Source: a virus. From it: a DNA stretch of 24,451 bases. Under the pieces are notes generated by a model, which had not been told where the DNA came from, did no database searches, and was given only the letters and a program-made list of their open reading frames with translations. The stretch lies in the IMG/VR virus record IMGVR_UViG_3300006802_000543, positions 1 through 24,451 of that record. One strand, given 5' to 3'. The first letter of the stretch is position 1. Each line of letters begins with the position of its first letter. The position numbers were made by a program, and so were the translations under genes. Below, piece after piece: positions 1 through 6,227 of this stretch.

Positions 1-267
1 GATGCCGTTCTGGTCACGCTTCATCGTCACTCTAATTTTGCTCATATACCGCCCACGAGGCACCGAAAAGAACACCGTCTCGTCATCCTTCAAATAGCCG
101 AACGCCTCACCCTTCAGTTCCCACCCCCATTTGACTTTGGTCGGGGTTGCTCCTTGCTGCGCGACTAATTCAGATTTCAGACTGTCAACTTGTCGCCTCA
201 GTGCCACGATTTCATCGCTGGCGTACTTCGGTAGCTTGGATAGCTGCTCATCGTTCGTCGGCTTCAT
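1..267 (-). CDS. Partial phage protein with N-terminal coiled coil (C-terminus off the window)
   Basis: The gene starts at 265-267 and is open for 89 codons to the left edge, so the C-terminus is missing. The N-terminal 35 residues contain a short charged leucine-zipper-like helix (LPKYASDEI then LRRQVDSLKSEL). A beta-rich part with WGWELKGEAFGYL and VFFSVPRGRY follows. Small phage proteins beginning with this LPKYA-type helix are common in phage early operons and have no assigned function. Its ATG overlaps the stop of the RuvC-like gene as ATGA, so it is translationally coupled to the nuclease gene. Function is unknown; the reading frame itself is well supported. Confidence 0.75.
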   Translation of the reverse strand, partial: MKPTNDEQLSKLPKYASDEIVALRRQVDSLKSELVAQQGATPTKVKWGWELKGEAFGYLKDDETVFFSVPRGRYMSKIRVTMKRDQNGI

Positions 268-758
268 AGAGTCCTCATCTGTTCCCACCCATACCGCGCA
301 ATCAGTAACGCATCGGCGCGGTTGTGGTGCTTCTTCAGGTGCAATTCTGCCGTAGGAAACAGCCCTTGAGCAATGGGCAAGGACTTGTCTTTGTCGGCGC
401 CGATCAGTCCAAAGCGTTTCTTCCACGCTTGCGGCCGGACATGGGTAAGGGGAATCCCTAGTACGGCCGGCACGGTTCGCAAGGCACCATAGGTATCCCC
501 GAAGCTGAACACACTACTTACCCCCTGCTTGGTCATCGCCTGCACTTGCTCGATGATGCCGCACATGTCTCGCATGGGGATATCTGCTCGTCTGAATATC
601 TGCGCCACGGCTGCACTATTGATTTGATTCTGTACCTTCGCCTTCCCTTTGCCGTTCGGCATAACAGGCATATCGAACAGAGTAAGAAATGTCCCATCGG
701 GGTTCAGGAAGGCCAGCGCGCCGGTTAGCCCTGGATCGATGCCGACGATGTAGGTCAT
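264..758 (-). CDS. RuvC-like Holliday junction resolvase / RNase H-fold nuclease
   Basis: A protein of 164 aa with an RNase H-like resolvase pattern. The first acidic strand is YIVGIDPGLTGALAF, with Asp at residue 8. A second acidic strand is IIEQVQAM, and the C-terminal helix HHNRADALLIARYGWEQ supplies the last acidic position. This matches compact phage RuvC-like enzymes that cut branched DNA during recombination or before packaging. The open frame extends 35 codons upstream, but the extension is Arg/Cys-rich. The ATG at 756-758 has a GGAG ten bases upstream and overlaps the preceding stop as ATGA, so I chose it. It lies in the same leftward operon as Bet and the exonuclease, which fits a role in processing recombination intermediates. 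The family call is firm; the exact substrate is inferred. Confidence 0.88.
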   Translation of the reverse strand: MTYIVGIDPGLTGALAFLNPDGTFLTLFDMPVMPNGKGKAKVQNQINSAAVAQIFRRADIPMRDMCGIIEQVQAMTKQGVSSVFSFGDTYGALRTVPAVLGIPLTHVRPQAWKKRFGLIGADKDKSLPIAQGLFPTAELHLKKHHNRADALLIARYGWEQMRTL

Positions 759-1123
759 TGCTTCATGTCTCCTTCTTCTAGTGCCCTGTCCTCGATCACT
801 TCCCCAGTATCCTCGCGGATTACAGTAATGCGTCCGTGGATGTAATCGATTTCCTTCCGGCAAATGATTGGCTTCATTTCGATCCCTTGCGCGACGGTAT
901 CTGAAATCTTATCCATCTGCGCCTTGCGGTGCTTCATCGCCTTAGTCGTGTTGTCTACTAGCTCCTTCTTGTGCCGCTCCAATCGGTTGTATTCCTGATT
1001 GTGCGAGGCCATTTCATCGAGCAATTCCATTTTTCGTGGAAGGGTCAACGGACAAGGCAAATGTCTCGTAATCGTGACAGCGCCAACGCCTACTGGGGTG
1101 GATGTTTGATTGTCGATCGGCAT
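755..1123 (-). CDS. Hypothetical phage protein, helical N-half and beta C-half
   Basis: A 122-aa protein I do not recognise. Residues 30-75 are highly charged and helical (MELLDEMASHNQEYNRLERHK), then a short beta segment is rich in Ile/Val/Thr (ITVIREDTGEVIEDRAL). AAGGAG precedes the ATG by about 12 bases, inside the end of the upstream gene. Its stop overlaps the RuvC-like start by ATGA. Position between a membrane protein and the resolvase suggests an accessory early function; nothing more specific is visible. Confidence 0.75.
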   Translation of the reverse strand: MPIDNQTSTPVGVGAVTITRHLPCPLTLPRKMELLDEMASHNQEYNRLERHKKELVDNTTKAMKHRKAQMDKISDTVAQGIEMKPIICRKEIDYIHGRITVIREDTGEVIEDRALEEGDMKQ

Positions 1124-1125
1124 AA

Positions 1126-1461
1126 TTATTCATCGCTCCTTAATAGCAAGCCGGCAATCGTTGCCGGGAGATAGGTGAAATAATTCTGCGGGAGTATCCC
1201 TGCGAGGGAATTGACTAGATCCCGCATCTTCTCAGTGTCCTCATCATCGAGCTTCTTGATCTTGATAGCAGAACACCCATTGAGGCAGACCGTGGCTAAG
1301 GCAAGGCACGCGCACGCGATAATCACAGCGCGCCCATTGCGCTGCGCGAAAAATGCTTTGACGGCCTCAAACTCTACGTCGAATTCCTCAAAGTTGATTG
1401 AATCGGGCTGCTTCAGGGCATCCCGTAACATCTGATCTACCCAGTCGTGATCGTCGGTCAT
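1126..1461 (-). CDS. Small single-span membrane protein, function unknown
   Basis: Starting at 1461 the protein is 111 aa. The first 45 residues are acidic and soluble (MTDDHDWVDQML, FEEFDVEFEAV). One hydrophobic segment follows (AVIIACACLALATVCL) ending in NGCSA, then a charged region and a second, weaker hydrophobic C-terminus. The LNGC sequence loosely resembles a lipobox, but it lies too far from the N-terminus for a normal lipoprotein signal. The open frame extends 49 codons further upstream, but that part is the antisense-like overlap with the zinc microprotein gene. The chosen ATG forms an ATGA overlap with that gene's stop. I infer a bitopic inner-membrane protein. Confidence 0.65.
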   Translation of the reverse strand: MTDDHDWVDQMLRDALKQPDSINFEEFDVEFEAVKAFFAQRNGRAVIIACACLALATVCLNGCSAIKIKKLDDEDTEKMRDLVNSLAGILPQNYFTYLPATIAGLLLRSDE

Positions 1462-1643
1462 GTTCCCGGCCTTTCTTTGGTCCGTTTGGGTTTGATCGCA
1501 AAGGTCGAGTCTCGGCACAGGCTGCATGCTTTGGCGTGTTTCCCCCAACAATCCGCGCATACGTCCCGCTCGCACCATCCCACGATTCCCGTTTTCATCG
1601 TGCGGCATTCAATACACAGCACGCGGCCTAATTCAGTGTCCAT
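1458..1643 (-). CDS. Zinc-ribbon/RING-like cysteine-rich microprotein
   Basis: A 61-aa protein with three CxxC pairs: CIEC near residue 10, CADC near 29 and CSLC near 40, plus an extra Cys and several basic residues at the C-terminus. This arrangement would bind one or two zinc ions as a treble-clef or ribbon fold. The start lies 11 nt inside the upstream gene and the stop overlaps the next start by ATGA, so it is part of the operon. It is one of several CxxC proteins in the window. Partner and function are unknown. Confidence 0.7.
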   Translation of the reverse strand: MDTELGRVLCIECRTMKTGIVGWCERDVCADCWGKHAKACSLCRDSTFAIKPKRTKERPGT

Positions 1644-2037
1644 GCTCGCGCTCCTCGATCCGCTTCCTCTGCTTCTCTAAGAAGAGGCGATGTTTCGTGC
1701 AATGCGTACCCCCTGGCTCGGCCATATCGTGACAAGGGTACGTGATGCTGCGGAATTGACAAGGCTGCGGCGCAACCTCTTGGGGTGTCAACCAATCCCG
1801 CCACCAGTCATGACGAAGAAAGCGGATCGGATCACGCGGTTCAGGCACAAAGACCTTGGGATTGCGCGTTTGTTTGTAGAATTCACCGTAGACGCCTGCC
1901 GCGCGGCAGCATAAAACCTGGTCCTCCTCTGATAATAGCTGGAACATTTTGTACGCCTGCCCTTTGCCAAGTTTTTTCCCTTGGCGTGCGGGGTATAACC
2001 CCCAAAAGATCTCAAACCGTTCGGGAAACCTGCCCAT
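1633..2037 (-). CDS. Possible replication-associated protein with FxxFWxxYP and WRDW motifs
   Basis: A 134-aa protein whose N-terminal half reads RFEIFWGLYPARQGKK, later FVPEPRDPIRFLRHDWWRDW. In phage replication initiator or replisome-organiser proteins a C-terminal module with an F-x-x-F-W-x-x-Y-P opening and a terminal W-R-D-W is common. Here the module is a stand-alone gene, with a C-terminal tail holding C-x-H/C-x-x-x-H residues (YPCHD, HCTKH) that could bind metal. Two ATGs are possible: the first (2047-2049) is inside the Shine-Dalgarno ATGGAGG, so the second at 2035-2037, six bases after GGAGG, is the real start. The replication role is an inference from motif and place next to Bet. 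Confidence 0.65.
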   Translation of the reverse strand: MGRFPERFEIFWGLYPARQGKKLGKGQAYKMFQLLSEEDQVLCCRAAGVYGEFYKQTRNPKVFVPEPRDPIRFLRHDWWRDWLTPQEVAPQPCQFRSITYPCHDMAEPGGTHCTKHRLFLEKQRKRIEEREHGH

Positions 2038-2061
2038 TTCTACCTCCATTAGAAAGTGGGT

Positions 2062-2087
2062 GGGGTGATACCGCGAAGCATCACCCC
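2062..2087 (-). other. Intercistronic RNA hairpin downstream of bet
   Basis: On the minus strand GGGGTGATGC and GTATCACCCC form a 10-bp stem (one G-U pair) around the hexaloop TTCGCG. It lies between the Bet stop and the next gene's Shine-Dalgarno. No T-run follows, so it is more likely an mRNA processing/stability element or a weak attenuator than a full terminator. Confidence 0.6.
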
Positions 2088-2094
2088 TGCTTAC

Positions 2095-3249
2095 CTACTC
2101 TTCTCCCCCTAGATCCTTCTTCTTCTTCCCATACAGCGTGCTTAATTCCTGCCGTTGGGATACCGCGCATCGATGCCAATTTTTCTGTACTGTCCCGGTG
2201 TAGATCTCTTGGATCTCCTCAAGGCTCGTTGCGCTGTCCATCAATGCCACCAGATCGGCAAAGGCTTTCATTTGCGCCTCGGCCAATGGGCCTGACGGCT
2301 TTTCGGCTGGCTTCTCCTTGGGTTTCTCGGCTGGGGCCTTCGGTTGTTCTGCCGGTTCTTCGGCTGGCATGTCATGGATTTCCAGCGCGGCATGTTTCAA
2401 GTTCCTGAACGGTTCGCCTCCTCGCGGATTCGGTTTCTCCTCATAGGAGAATTGGAACCTTTTACCGATCAAGGCTTCTCCTGCCTTCAAGCAAGCTGGG
2501 GCTTCAAAGGCCGATACTTGAATGTCTCCCCCAGCATCTACGCGGAAAGTGAAACGGTGTGGGGTTTTCCGTTGCGGGTTCTTCGCGTCATACGCTACTA
2601 ACTGGCCGGTGTAGAGTTCTTCCGCCTTCGTGTCGGCGCGCTGCGGCTCTTGTGGCGCGGCGCCTGAGACACCATCGGCTCCCGTTATGTCGATAACGGG
2701 GGATTCATCGGCTGTCGTTAATCCGCTCAAGTCGTAAGGGAACGCTTTACGGAGCGCGCCGGCCTCGGCGCATTTCCCTAGCTGATTGAATGGCATGCCT
2801 TCCGCACTCCACATGCGGGTAGGGCTTCCGTCCTTCTTCTTCTGGTAGTATTCCGACCATCGCACGGTATGGGTGTACGGCATCCGTTCTCCGTTCATCA
2901 TGCGGTAGACGGTCACGGTAGCGGTAGCAGGGTGCCAGGTTTCGTTGGCATCGACTTCAAACACTGGCGCATCGATGCCGGCGAGTTCGCCGGTCCTGCT
3001 GGCAATCAGGCGGTAGCCGTCAATGCCGGTCTGAACCCCCATAATGTAGCCACCGGATTCAGAATCGTAACGTTTGATTGCGTAGATTTGCTTAATAAAC
3101 GGATCCAGCCCAGTGCGTTTGCAGGTATAGAGAAACATCTTGAATTCATCGTCTGTCGTGCCCTTGGCAATCGTGCGCTTCATCAGTTCGATTTGGTCTT
3201 TCGTCCACTTCGGTACGAGGGCGCGGCGCTGGTCTACCAATGCGGTCAT
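2095..3249 (-). CDS. bet: Bet-type single-strand annealing recombinase with long C-terminal extension
   Basis: A 384-aa protein. Residues 1-190 carry the phage Bet/RecT-superfamily signature: FLYTCKRTGLDPFIKQIYAI near residue 39, then GVQTGIDGYRLIASRTGEL and, near residue 157, LGKCAEAGALRKAFP. Such proteins anneal complementary single strands after 5' resection by a partner exonuclease, here encoded just upstream in transcription order. Lambda Beta is about 260 aa. This protein has an added beta-rich segment (about 210-290), a Pro/Lys/Glu-rich linker (about 300-330) and a helical C-terminal tail (about 330-375). The tail could contact host SSB, as reported for other annealases; that is inference. 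The ATG at 3247-3249 follows GGAGG. Confidence 0.93.
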   Translation of the reverse strand: MTALVDQRRALVPKWTKDQIELMKRTIAKGTTDDEFKMFLYTCKRTGLDPFIKQIYAIKRYDSESGGYIMGVQTGIDGYRLIASRTGELAGIDAPVFEVDANETWHPATATVTVYRMMNGERMPYTHTVRWSEYYQKKKDGSPTRMWSAEGMPFNQLGKCAEAGALRKAFPYDLSGLTTADESPVIDITGADGVSGAAPQEPQRADTKAEELYTGQLVAYDAKNPQRKTPHRFTFRVDAGGDIQVSAFEAPACLKAGEALIGKRFQFSYEEKPNPRGGEPFRNLKHAALEIHDMPAEEPAEQPKAPAEKPKEKPAEKPSGPLAEAQMKAFADLVALMDSATSLEEIQEIYTGTVQKNWHRCAVSQRQELSTLYGKKKKDLGGEE

Positions 3250-3262
3250 GTAGCCTCCTGGG

Positions 3263-3835
3263 TTATCTCAGCCTGAATTTCAGGCATGCGAGAGCATTAA
3301 GGAACAGAGTCCATTGTTTTTGGTTGCGCTGGACCTTGCGCGGGAATACATTGCCGTCACGATCCACACGAAACAGCATTAATCGTGGAATGGCGGAAGG
3401 GAAAAACGCCTGATAGCTTTGAATTTGGTCTTGGTACCGCTCATCTAACGATTCCGCAAACTTCCAATCAGGCAACACAGTTGCGTAGCCATCACCTAAG
3501 AAGGCATCTGGGGTGCCGGCGTGTCCGTATACATCGCTGCACCTAGTTACCTCTGCCTCTAGCGGTTTTAGTTCATGATCTTGCAGGCATTTAATTAAGG
3601 CTCGGACTCGATGATTACTAGAAGTCGGCCATTCACCATTGGCGATAAACCAATCACAGGCCGATTTCATATCGGCATGGCAGCGCGTCCCTTCGTCTAG
3701 ATACGCCTGATCGATCCATTCCATTTTTGGTGGATAAAGAAGATCCAGCACGGCACCCGTTGCGGGGTAAAACTTCCACGTTTCTTGGTGCCGATACCCG
3801 CGAATGTCTTTATAGGTTTCCGCTATCAGGCCCAT
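3263..3835 (-). CDS. PD-(D/E)XK (RecB/Cas4-like) exonuclease, Bet partner
   Basis: A 190-aa protein with the core of a PD-(D/E)XK nuclease. GHAGTPDAFL supplies the first Asp, VLPDWKF supplies the D-x-K pair, and DERYQDQIQSYQAFF matches the Q-x3-Y helix of the RecB/Cas4/lambda-exonuclease group. An upstream helix (EGTRCHADM) resembles the conserved 'G..H' motif of these enzymes. It should resect 5' ends at double-strand breaks to give the 3' tail used by Bet. It directly precedes bet in transcription, 13 nt apart. The start at 3835 is preceded by GAGGTAGAA, nearly identical to the ribosome-binding sequence of the gene at 1633-2037. Confidence 0.85.
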   Translation of the reverse strand: MGLIAETYKDIRGYRHQETWKFYPATGAVLDLLYPPKMEWIDQAYLDEGTRCHADMKSACDWFIANGEWPTSSNHRVRALIKCLQDHELKPLEAEVTRCSDVYGHAGTPDAFLGDGYATVLPDWKFAESLDERYQDQIQSYQAFFPSAIPRLMLFRVDRDGNVFPRKVQRNQKQWTLFLNALACLKFRLR

Positions 3836-3837
3836 TT

Positions 3838-4515
3838 CTACCTCACCGCTTGGCTGGGTACGTCATACAATTCCAAGGCCGGCGACATGCCCGACTTGGC
3901 GACCACGTTAGCGCGTGCGGTATCGAGTACCCAGCATTGATCGGGAATCGCTTGCAATTCTGGATGATCGCATCGATAAATTTTCGTTTCGCTCTGCTGG
4001 CAATACTGTGGAGCTTTCGCCACGCGCCAATTCTTAATCAGGCGCATCGTGATACCGGGACCTCCGTTGTCCGTCGTGATGGACTTCGGCGGGGTCTTTT
4101 CGATGACCTTTGGTGGGGCTACCGTGATAGGGTCCTTCCCTTTTGCGATAGCGGCATCAATCTTTTCTTGATGCTTGCGGTTTTCTTCTGCCTGTTTTTT
4201 CCGCTCCTCTTCCAGCTTCTTCATGTAGTAATCGCCGGTCAGTTTCTTGAGTTTTGCCTGCTCCTCTTCCAGCGGAGAGAGAATGCTTTTCTCTTTGTCC
4301 TGTACGGCCTTCAACGCCTTACGGATCGGGGCCTTTAGGGATTCAAAAAACTCTTCGATCTTCTTCCGGCGAACCACAACCCCTTTGAGCCACAACATCC
4401 CCTCGGTGTATTGCTCCTCGGTTTTGATAGCCTTGGGCGCCACATTGATTACTTCAATCACCCGTTGCGCCGCTTCCTGCTCGTCTGTAACTGGCTTCTC
4501 CATAACTTCCTGCAT
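3838..4515 (-). CDS. Coiled-coil recombination-operon protein
   Basis: A 225-aa protein. Residues 45-125 are a long, charged coiled coil (KKIEEFFESLKAPIRKALK, LEEERKKQAEENRKHQEK). A Pro/Lys linker and a globular C-terminal domain beginning NWRVAKAP and ending MSPALELYDVPSQ follow. Phage proteins with this coiled coil plus C-terminal domain are regular neighbours of RecT/Bet genes and have no settled biochemical role. AAGGAGG lies six bases before the ATG. The stop is two bases from the exonuclease start, so the two are almost certainly translated from one message. A scaffold or loading role for the exonuclease/annealase pair is only a guess. Confidence 0.8.
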   Translation of the reverse strand: MQEVMEKPVTDEQEAAQRVIEVINVAPKAIKTEEQYTEGMLWLKGVVVRRKKIEEFFESLKAPIRKALKAVQDKEKSILSPLEEEQAKLKKLTGDYYMKKLEEERKKQAEENRKHQEKIDAAIAKGKDPITVAPPKVIEKTPPKSITTDNGGPGITMRLIKNWRVAKAPQYCQQSETKIYRCDHPELQAIPDQCWVLDTARANVVAKSGMSPALELYDVPSQAVR

Positions 4516-4532
4516 GAATCCTCCTTGTGTGA

Positions 4533-4706
4533 TTACTTCAACCCTTCCGCTTTGCCGACTCTGATAATCCTGCCGCCCTGTCCTGGCTGCGTCCGATCCG
4601 GCATCAGTCCCGCGTTTAACGCCTTCACAAAACGGTTTGCCATCCCTTTAGCCGATCCTGCGCCTAATCCTCTGCGGGGCTTACCCTTAATCCGTGCTTG
4701 AAACAT
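4533..4706 (-). CDS. Small basic protein
   Basis: A 57-aa protein, rich in Arg/Lys/Gly (ARIKGKPRRGLGAGSAKG, GQGGRIIRVGKAEG). The longer open frame begins at 4928, but the ATG at 4704-4706 has a strong AAGGAGG seven bases upstream, and the upstream part would read through a structured non-coding stretch. The charge suggests nucleic-acid contact. I do not recognise a family. Confidence 0.6.
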   Translation of the reverse strand: MFQARIKGKPRRGLGAGSAKGMANRFVKALNAGLMPDRTQPGQGGRIIRVGKAEGLK

Positions 4707-4752
4707 GCACTCCCTCCTTGGTGTGTGGTTATGGGTACTGAGGCCTTCTAAA

Positions 4753-4778
4753 CTGCCGACTCCCGAAAGAATCGGCAG
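4753..4778 (-). other. RNA hairpin with TTTCGG loop
   Basis: On the minus strand CTGCCGATTC and GAGTCGGCAG pair over 10 bp (one U-G) around TTTCGG, followed by only TTTAG. It has a terminator-like shape with a poor T-run, and lies immediately after a larger stem structure and before the next ribosome-binding site. The same loop occurs in the terminator at 20503-20532. Confidence 0.65.
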
Positions 4779-4780
4779 CA

Positions 4781-4823
4781 AACAAGGTCCCACTGTGCGG
4801 AGGCAGCACAAATGGACCTCGTT
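4781..4823 (-). promoter_or_regulatory. Two-tier stem-loop with CCTCC in its loop
   Basis: On the minus strand AACGAGGTCC pairs with GGACCTTGTT (10 bp, one G-U). Inside, after a 3x3 internal loop, TGTGC pairs with GCACA, leaving the loop TGCCTCC. The structure starts at the stop codon of the zinc/membrane gene. The CCTCC loop is complementary to the GGAGG ribosome-binding site 70 nt further on, so it could act as a translational control element. That role is inferred. Confidence 0.55.
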
Positions 4824-5071
4824 TAGCCCATCACGCGCGCATACACCGTGCCAATCACAATCCCTGCAAGGAGTGCGGCGGCAAACAACGCGCTGATTTT
4901 GGCGGTCGTGCAAAGGGTAGCAACCCACGGCGGGGGCGGTTCATTCTTCAGGATATCCTCATAGAGGCACCTGGGACACACTGGATCACCGGCGAAATCA
5001 GGCGGGATGACTGACCAATAACGACAAACATTGCAAACGTGGATACGTGCCCCATGTAACGTGTGTCCCAT
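4823..5071 (-). CDS. Zinc-ribbon protein with C-terminal transmembrane helix
   Basis: An 82-aa protein from the ATG at 5069-5071. The N-terminal half has CNVC and CPRC about 20 residues apart, a typical zinc ribbon, followed by a Pro-rich hinge (NEPPPPW). One membrane helix (ISALFAAALLAGIVIGTVY) comes just before the end. An upstream ATG at 5081-5083 is part of the ATGGAGG Shine-Dalgarno itself, so I prefer the inner start. Topology would put the zinc ribbon in the cytoplasm, anchored to the membrane. Function is unknown. Confidence 0.7.
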   Translation of the reverse strand: MGHTLHGARIHVCNVCRYWSVIPPDFAGDPVCPRCLYEDILKNEPPPPWVATLCTTAKISALFAAALLAGIVIGTVYARVMG

Positions 5072-5088
5072 TCGTGCCTCCATATGGG

Positions 5089-5349
5089 TTACTGCACTCC
5101 TGCCCTGAGCTTGAGAAGATCGGGCCGGTAAATCCGCAATGCGCGCCGGGATGCTGTTAGCTGCACAACCGGCAATCGCTTCCTTCTAATTGCCTCGTCA
5201 ATCGCCGCTCGGCCCACCTTGAGGTATTGGGCCGCTTCGCGGATCGTGAGGAAATCACTTTCGCTTGCGCTTGGGGCTGCGATTGGCGAGGAATTCGCTG
5301 ACGGCAAGCCCAAACGCGACTTCAAGCCTGACTCCGTGCGTGGCCGCAT
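5089..5349 (-). CDS. Excisionase-type helix-turn-helix DNA-binding protein
   Basis: An 86-aa protein with a C-terminal MerR/excisionase-like HTH: FLTIREAAQYLKVGRAAIDE, then IRRKRLPVVQL and IYRPDLLKL. The order 'LT..EAA..L.V.R..I...I..G.LP.....+..RI...DL..L' is the common xis/HTH-17 pattern. The first 30 residues are low in structure. GGAG lies nine bases before the ATG at 5347-5349. The gene overlaps the ribbon-helix-helix gene by 95 nt in another frame. Being next to an integrase-like ORF, it may be an excisionase, or simply the regulator of the divergent promoters. Confidence 0.75.
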   Translation of the reverse strand: MRPRTESGLKSRLGLPSANSSPIAAPSASESDFLTIREAAQYLKVGRAAIDEAIRRKRLPVVQLTASRRALRIYRPDLLKLRAGVQ

Positions 5350-5419
5350 AAACGCGCATCTCCATTAAAAGGTTAGGGGTTAGCCTCGTCGTGAGAGGCA
5401 CTAATTCAGTAGTGGGCAT
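5255..5419 (-). CDS. Small ribbon-helix-helix-like regulator, first gene of the leftward operon
   Basis: A 54-aa protein. A short strand (LVPLTTRLT) is followed by two helices (PNLLMEMRVYAATHGVRLE and VAFGLAVSEFLANR) and a basic tail (SPKRKRK). This size and layout fit Arc/MetJ-type DNA-binding proteins. The ATG at 5417-5419 has AAGGAGG upstream with an 11-base gap. The upstream-extended start at 5467 lacks a ribosome-binding site. It lies directly after the leftward promoter candidate, which suits an early autoregulator. Binding targets are unknown. Confidence 0.65.
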   Translation of the reverse strand: MPTTELVPLTTRLTPNLLMEMRVYAATHGVRLEVAFGLAVSEFLANRSPKRKRK

Positions 5420-5466
5420 ATGCGCTCGATCCTCCTTATGTGAGTGATGCAATGCGATGGGATGCA

Positions 5467-5495
5467 CTACTACGCTCCAAAAATACAGAAGTCAA
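5467..5495 (-). promoter_or_regulatory. Candidate leftward early promoter
   Basis: On the minus strand TTGACT (5495-5490) and TAGTAG (5472-5467) are separated by 17 bp, preceded by a T-rich stretch. The -35 is good and the -10 is weak (3 of 6 bases). It is about 40 bp ahead of the first leftward gene, the only sensible place for the operon promoter. Confidence 0.4.
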
Positions 5496-6069
5496 CAAAA
5501 AAAGGAAAACAGATTGCAATGAGTCTTGTCGCGCGGCATGATGGGGCCATGAAGAAGAAAGCAAAGAAGGCTGCGGCCTCGCATCAACTGCCGGTGCGCT
5601 TCGATGGAGAGTTATCTGAAATGCTTGCGTCATGCCATGCGGCGCGTTGTCCTGCCTCGGAGTTGGGTTATCGACCTGTGGCACACTTCAAATTTGACCA
5701 ACCGAAATCGGTGAGTCCGGTTATCTTATCCCCGGAACAAGAGGCAGCATTGCAGGCGCAACTTGTGAGACGCGACTTGCGTACAATGCGGCTCGCGGTG
5801 CTGATCGGATTGCGGTGCGGTCAGTTCTTCTCGCTCCGGTGGGATTGGCTGCTGTGGGATCTCTCGGCCTTTCGCATCCCTGGATTTAAGGGCCAACATG
5901 CGCGTATCGTTGCCATACCGCAAGAGGGCGTCAAAATTTTGACGGTCATGTATGAGGAACAAGGCAAGCCGTCAAGCAGGTTCCTCTTCCCTCATGCGAC
6001 AAAGAAGGGCGCGCCTGTGGTGGCTAATGACTGGTATAGGTACCACTTCAAAGCGGCAGCAAAAATGCG

Positions 6070-6104
6070 GAAAATATTTCTTGCATTCTTGAAAATATCT
6101 CTTG
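6070..6104 (+). repeat. Phased direct repeat at the rightward early promoter
   Basis: GAAAATATTTCTTG (6070-6083) and GAAAATATCTCTTG (6091-6104) agree at 13 of 14 positions and are exactly 21 bp apart, two helical turns. The second copy runs into the -35 hexamer. This is the expected layout of an activator or repressor site. Confidence 0.65.
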
Positions 6105-6130
6105 ACATTGCTACGCGGTGCAACTATATT
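6102..6130 (+). promoter_or_regulatory. Strong sigma-70-type rightward early promoter
   Basis: TTGACA (6102-6107) and TATATT (6125-6130) are separated by 17 bp. The -35 matches the consensus perfectly and the -10 at 5 of 6 positions. It lies inside the tail of the integrase-like ORF and about 90 bp before the DUF932 gene, with a phased direct repeat overlapping it. Confidence 0.75.
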
Positions 6131-6227
6131 ACATTCAACAGTGCGCGGGATTCTCTCGGCGCACCATCACAAATCGCCGGTGCTGGCGCTGCAACGCTAC
6201 CCGGTACAACCTAATGGAGGTAGGCCC

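Larger units (their letters stand above)
5519..6214 (+). pseudogene. Tyrosine recombinase (integrase) lacking the C-terminal catalytic half
   Basis: From the ATG at 5519 the ORF gives 231 aa; 5444 and 5549 are alternative starts and none has a strong ribosome-binding site. The sequence SPEQEAALQAQL, then AVLIGLRCGQFFSLRWDWL, carries the first catalytic Arg (GLR-x-G-Q). Next come a beta-hairpin with Lys (PGFKGQHARIVAIP), a strand with RFLFP and the helix NDWYRYHFKAAAKM. In intact integrases this helix is followed by HDLRHT, LGH and the nucleophilic Tyr. Here the frame continues into AT-rich promoter sequence and ends without any of them. The enzyme cannot be catalytically complete. It is either a decayed integrase or a truncated DNA-binding derivative. 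Confidence 0.7.

Noticed and set aside
1785-2408. 207-codon plus-strand frame
   Set aside because: Shadow across the replication-type gene and the end of bet; crosses the intercistronic hairpin.
6070-6104. CRISPR-like repeats
   Set aside because: Only two 14-bp copies with a 7-bp gap at a promoter; no array. No CRISPR array was seen anywhere in the window.
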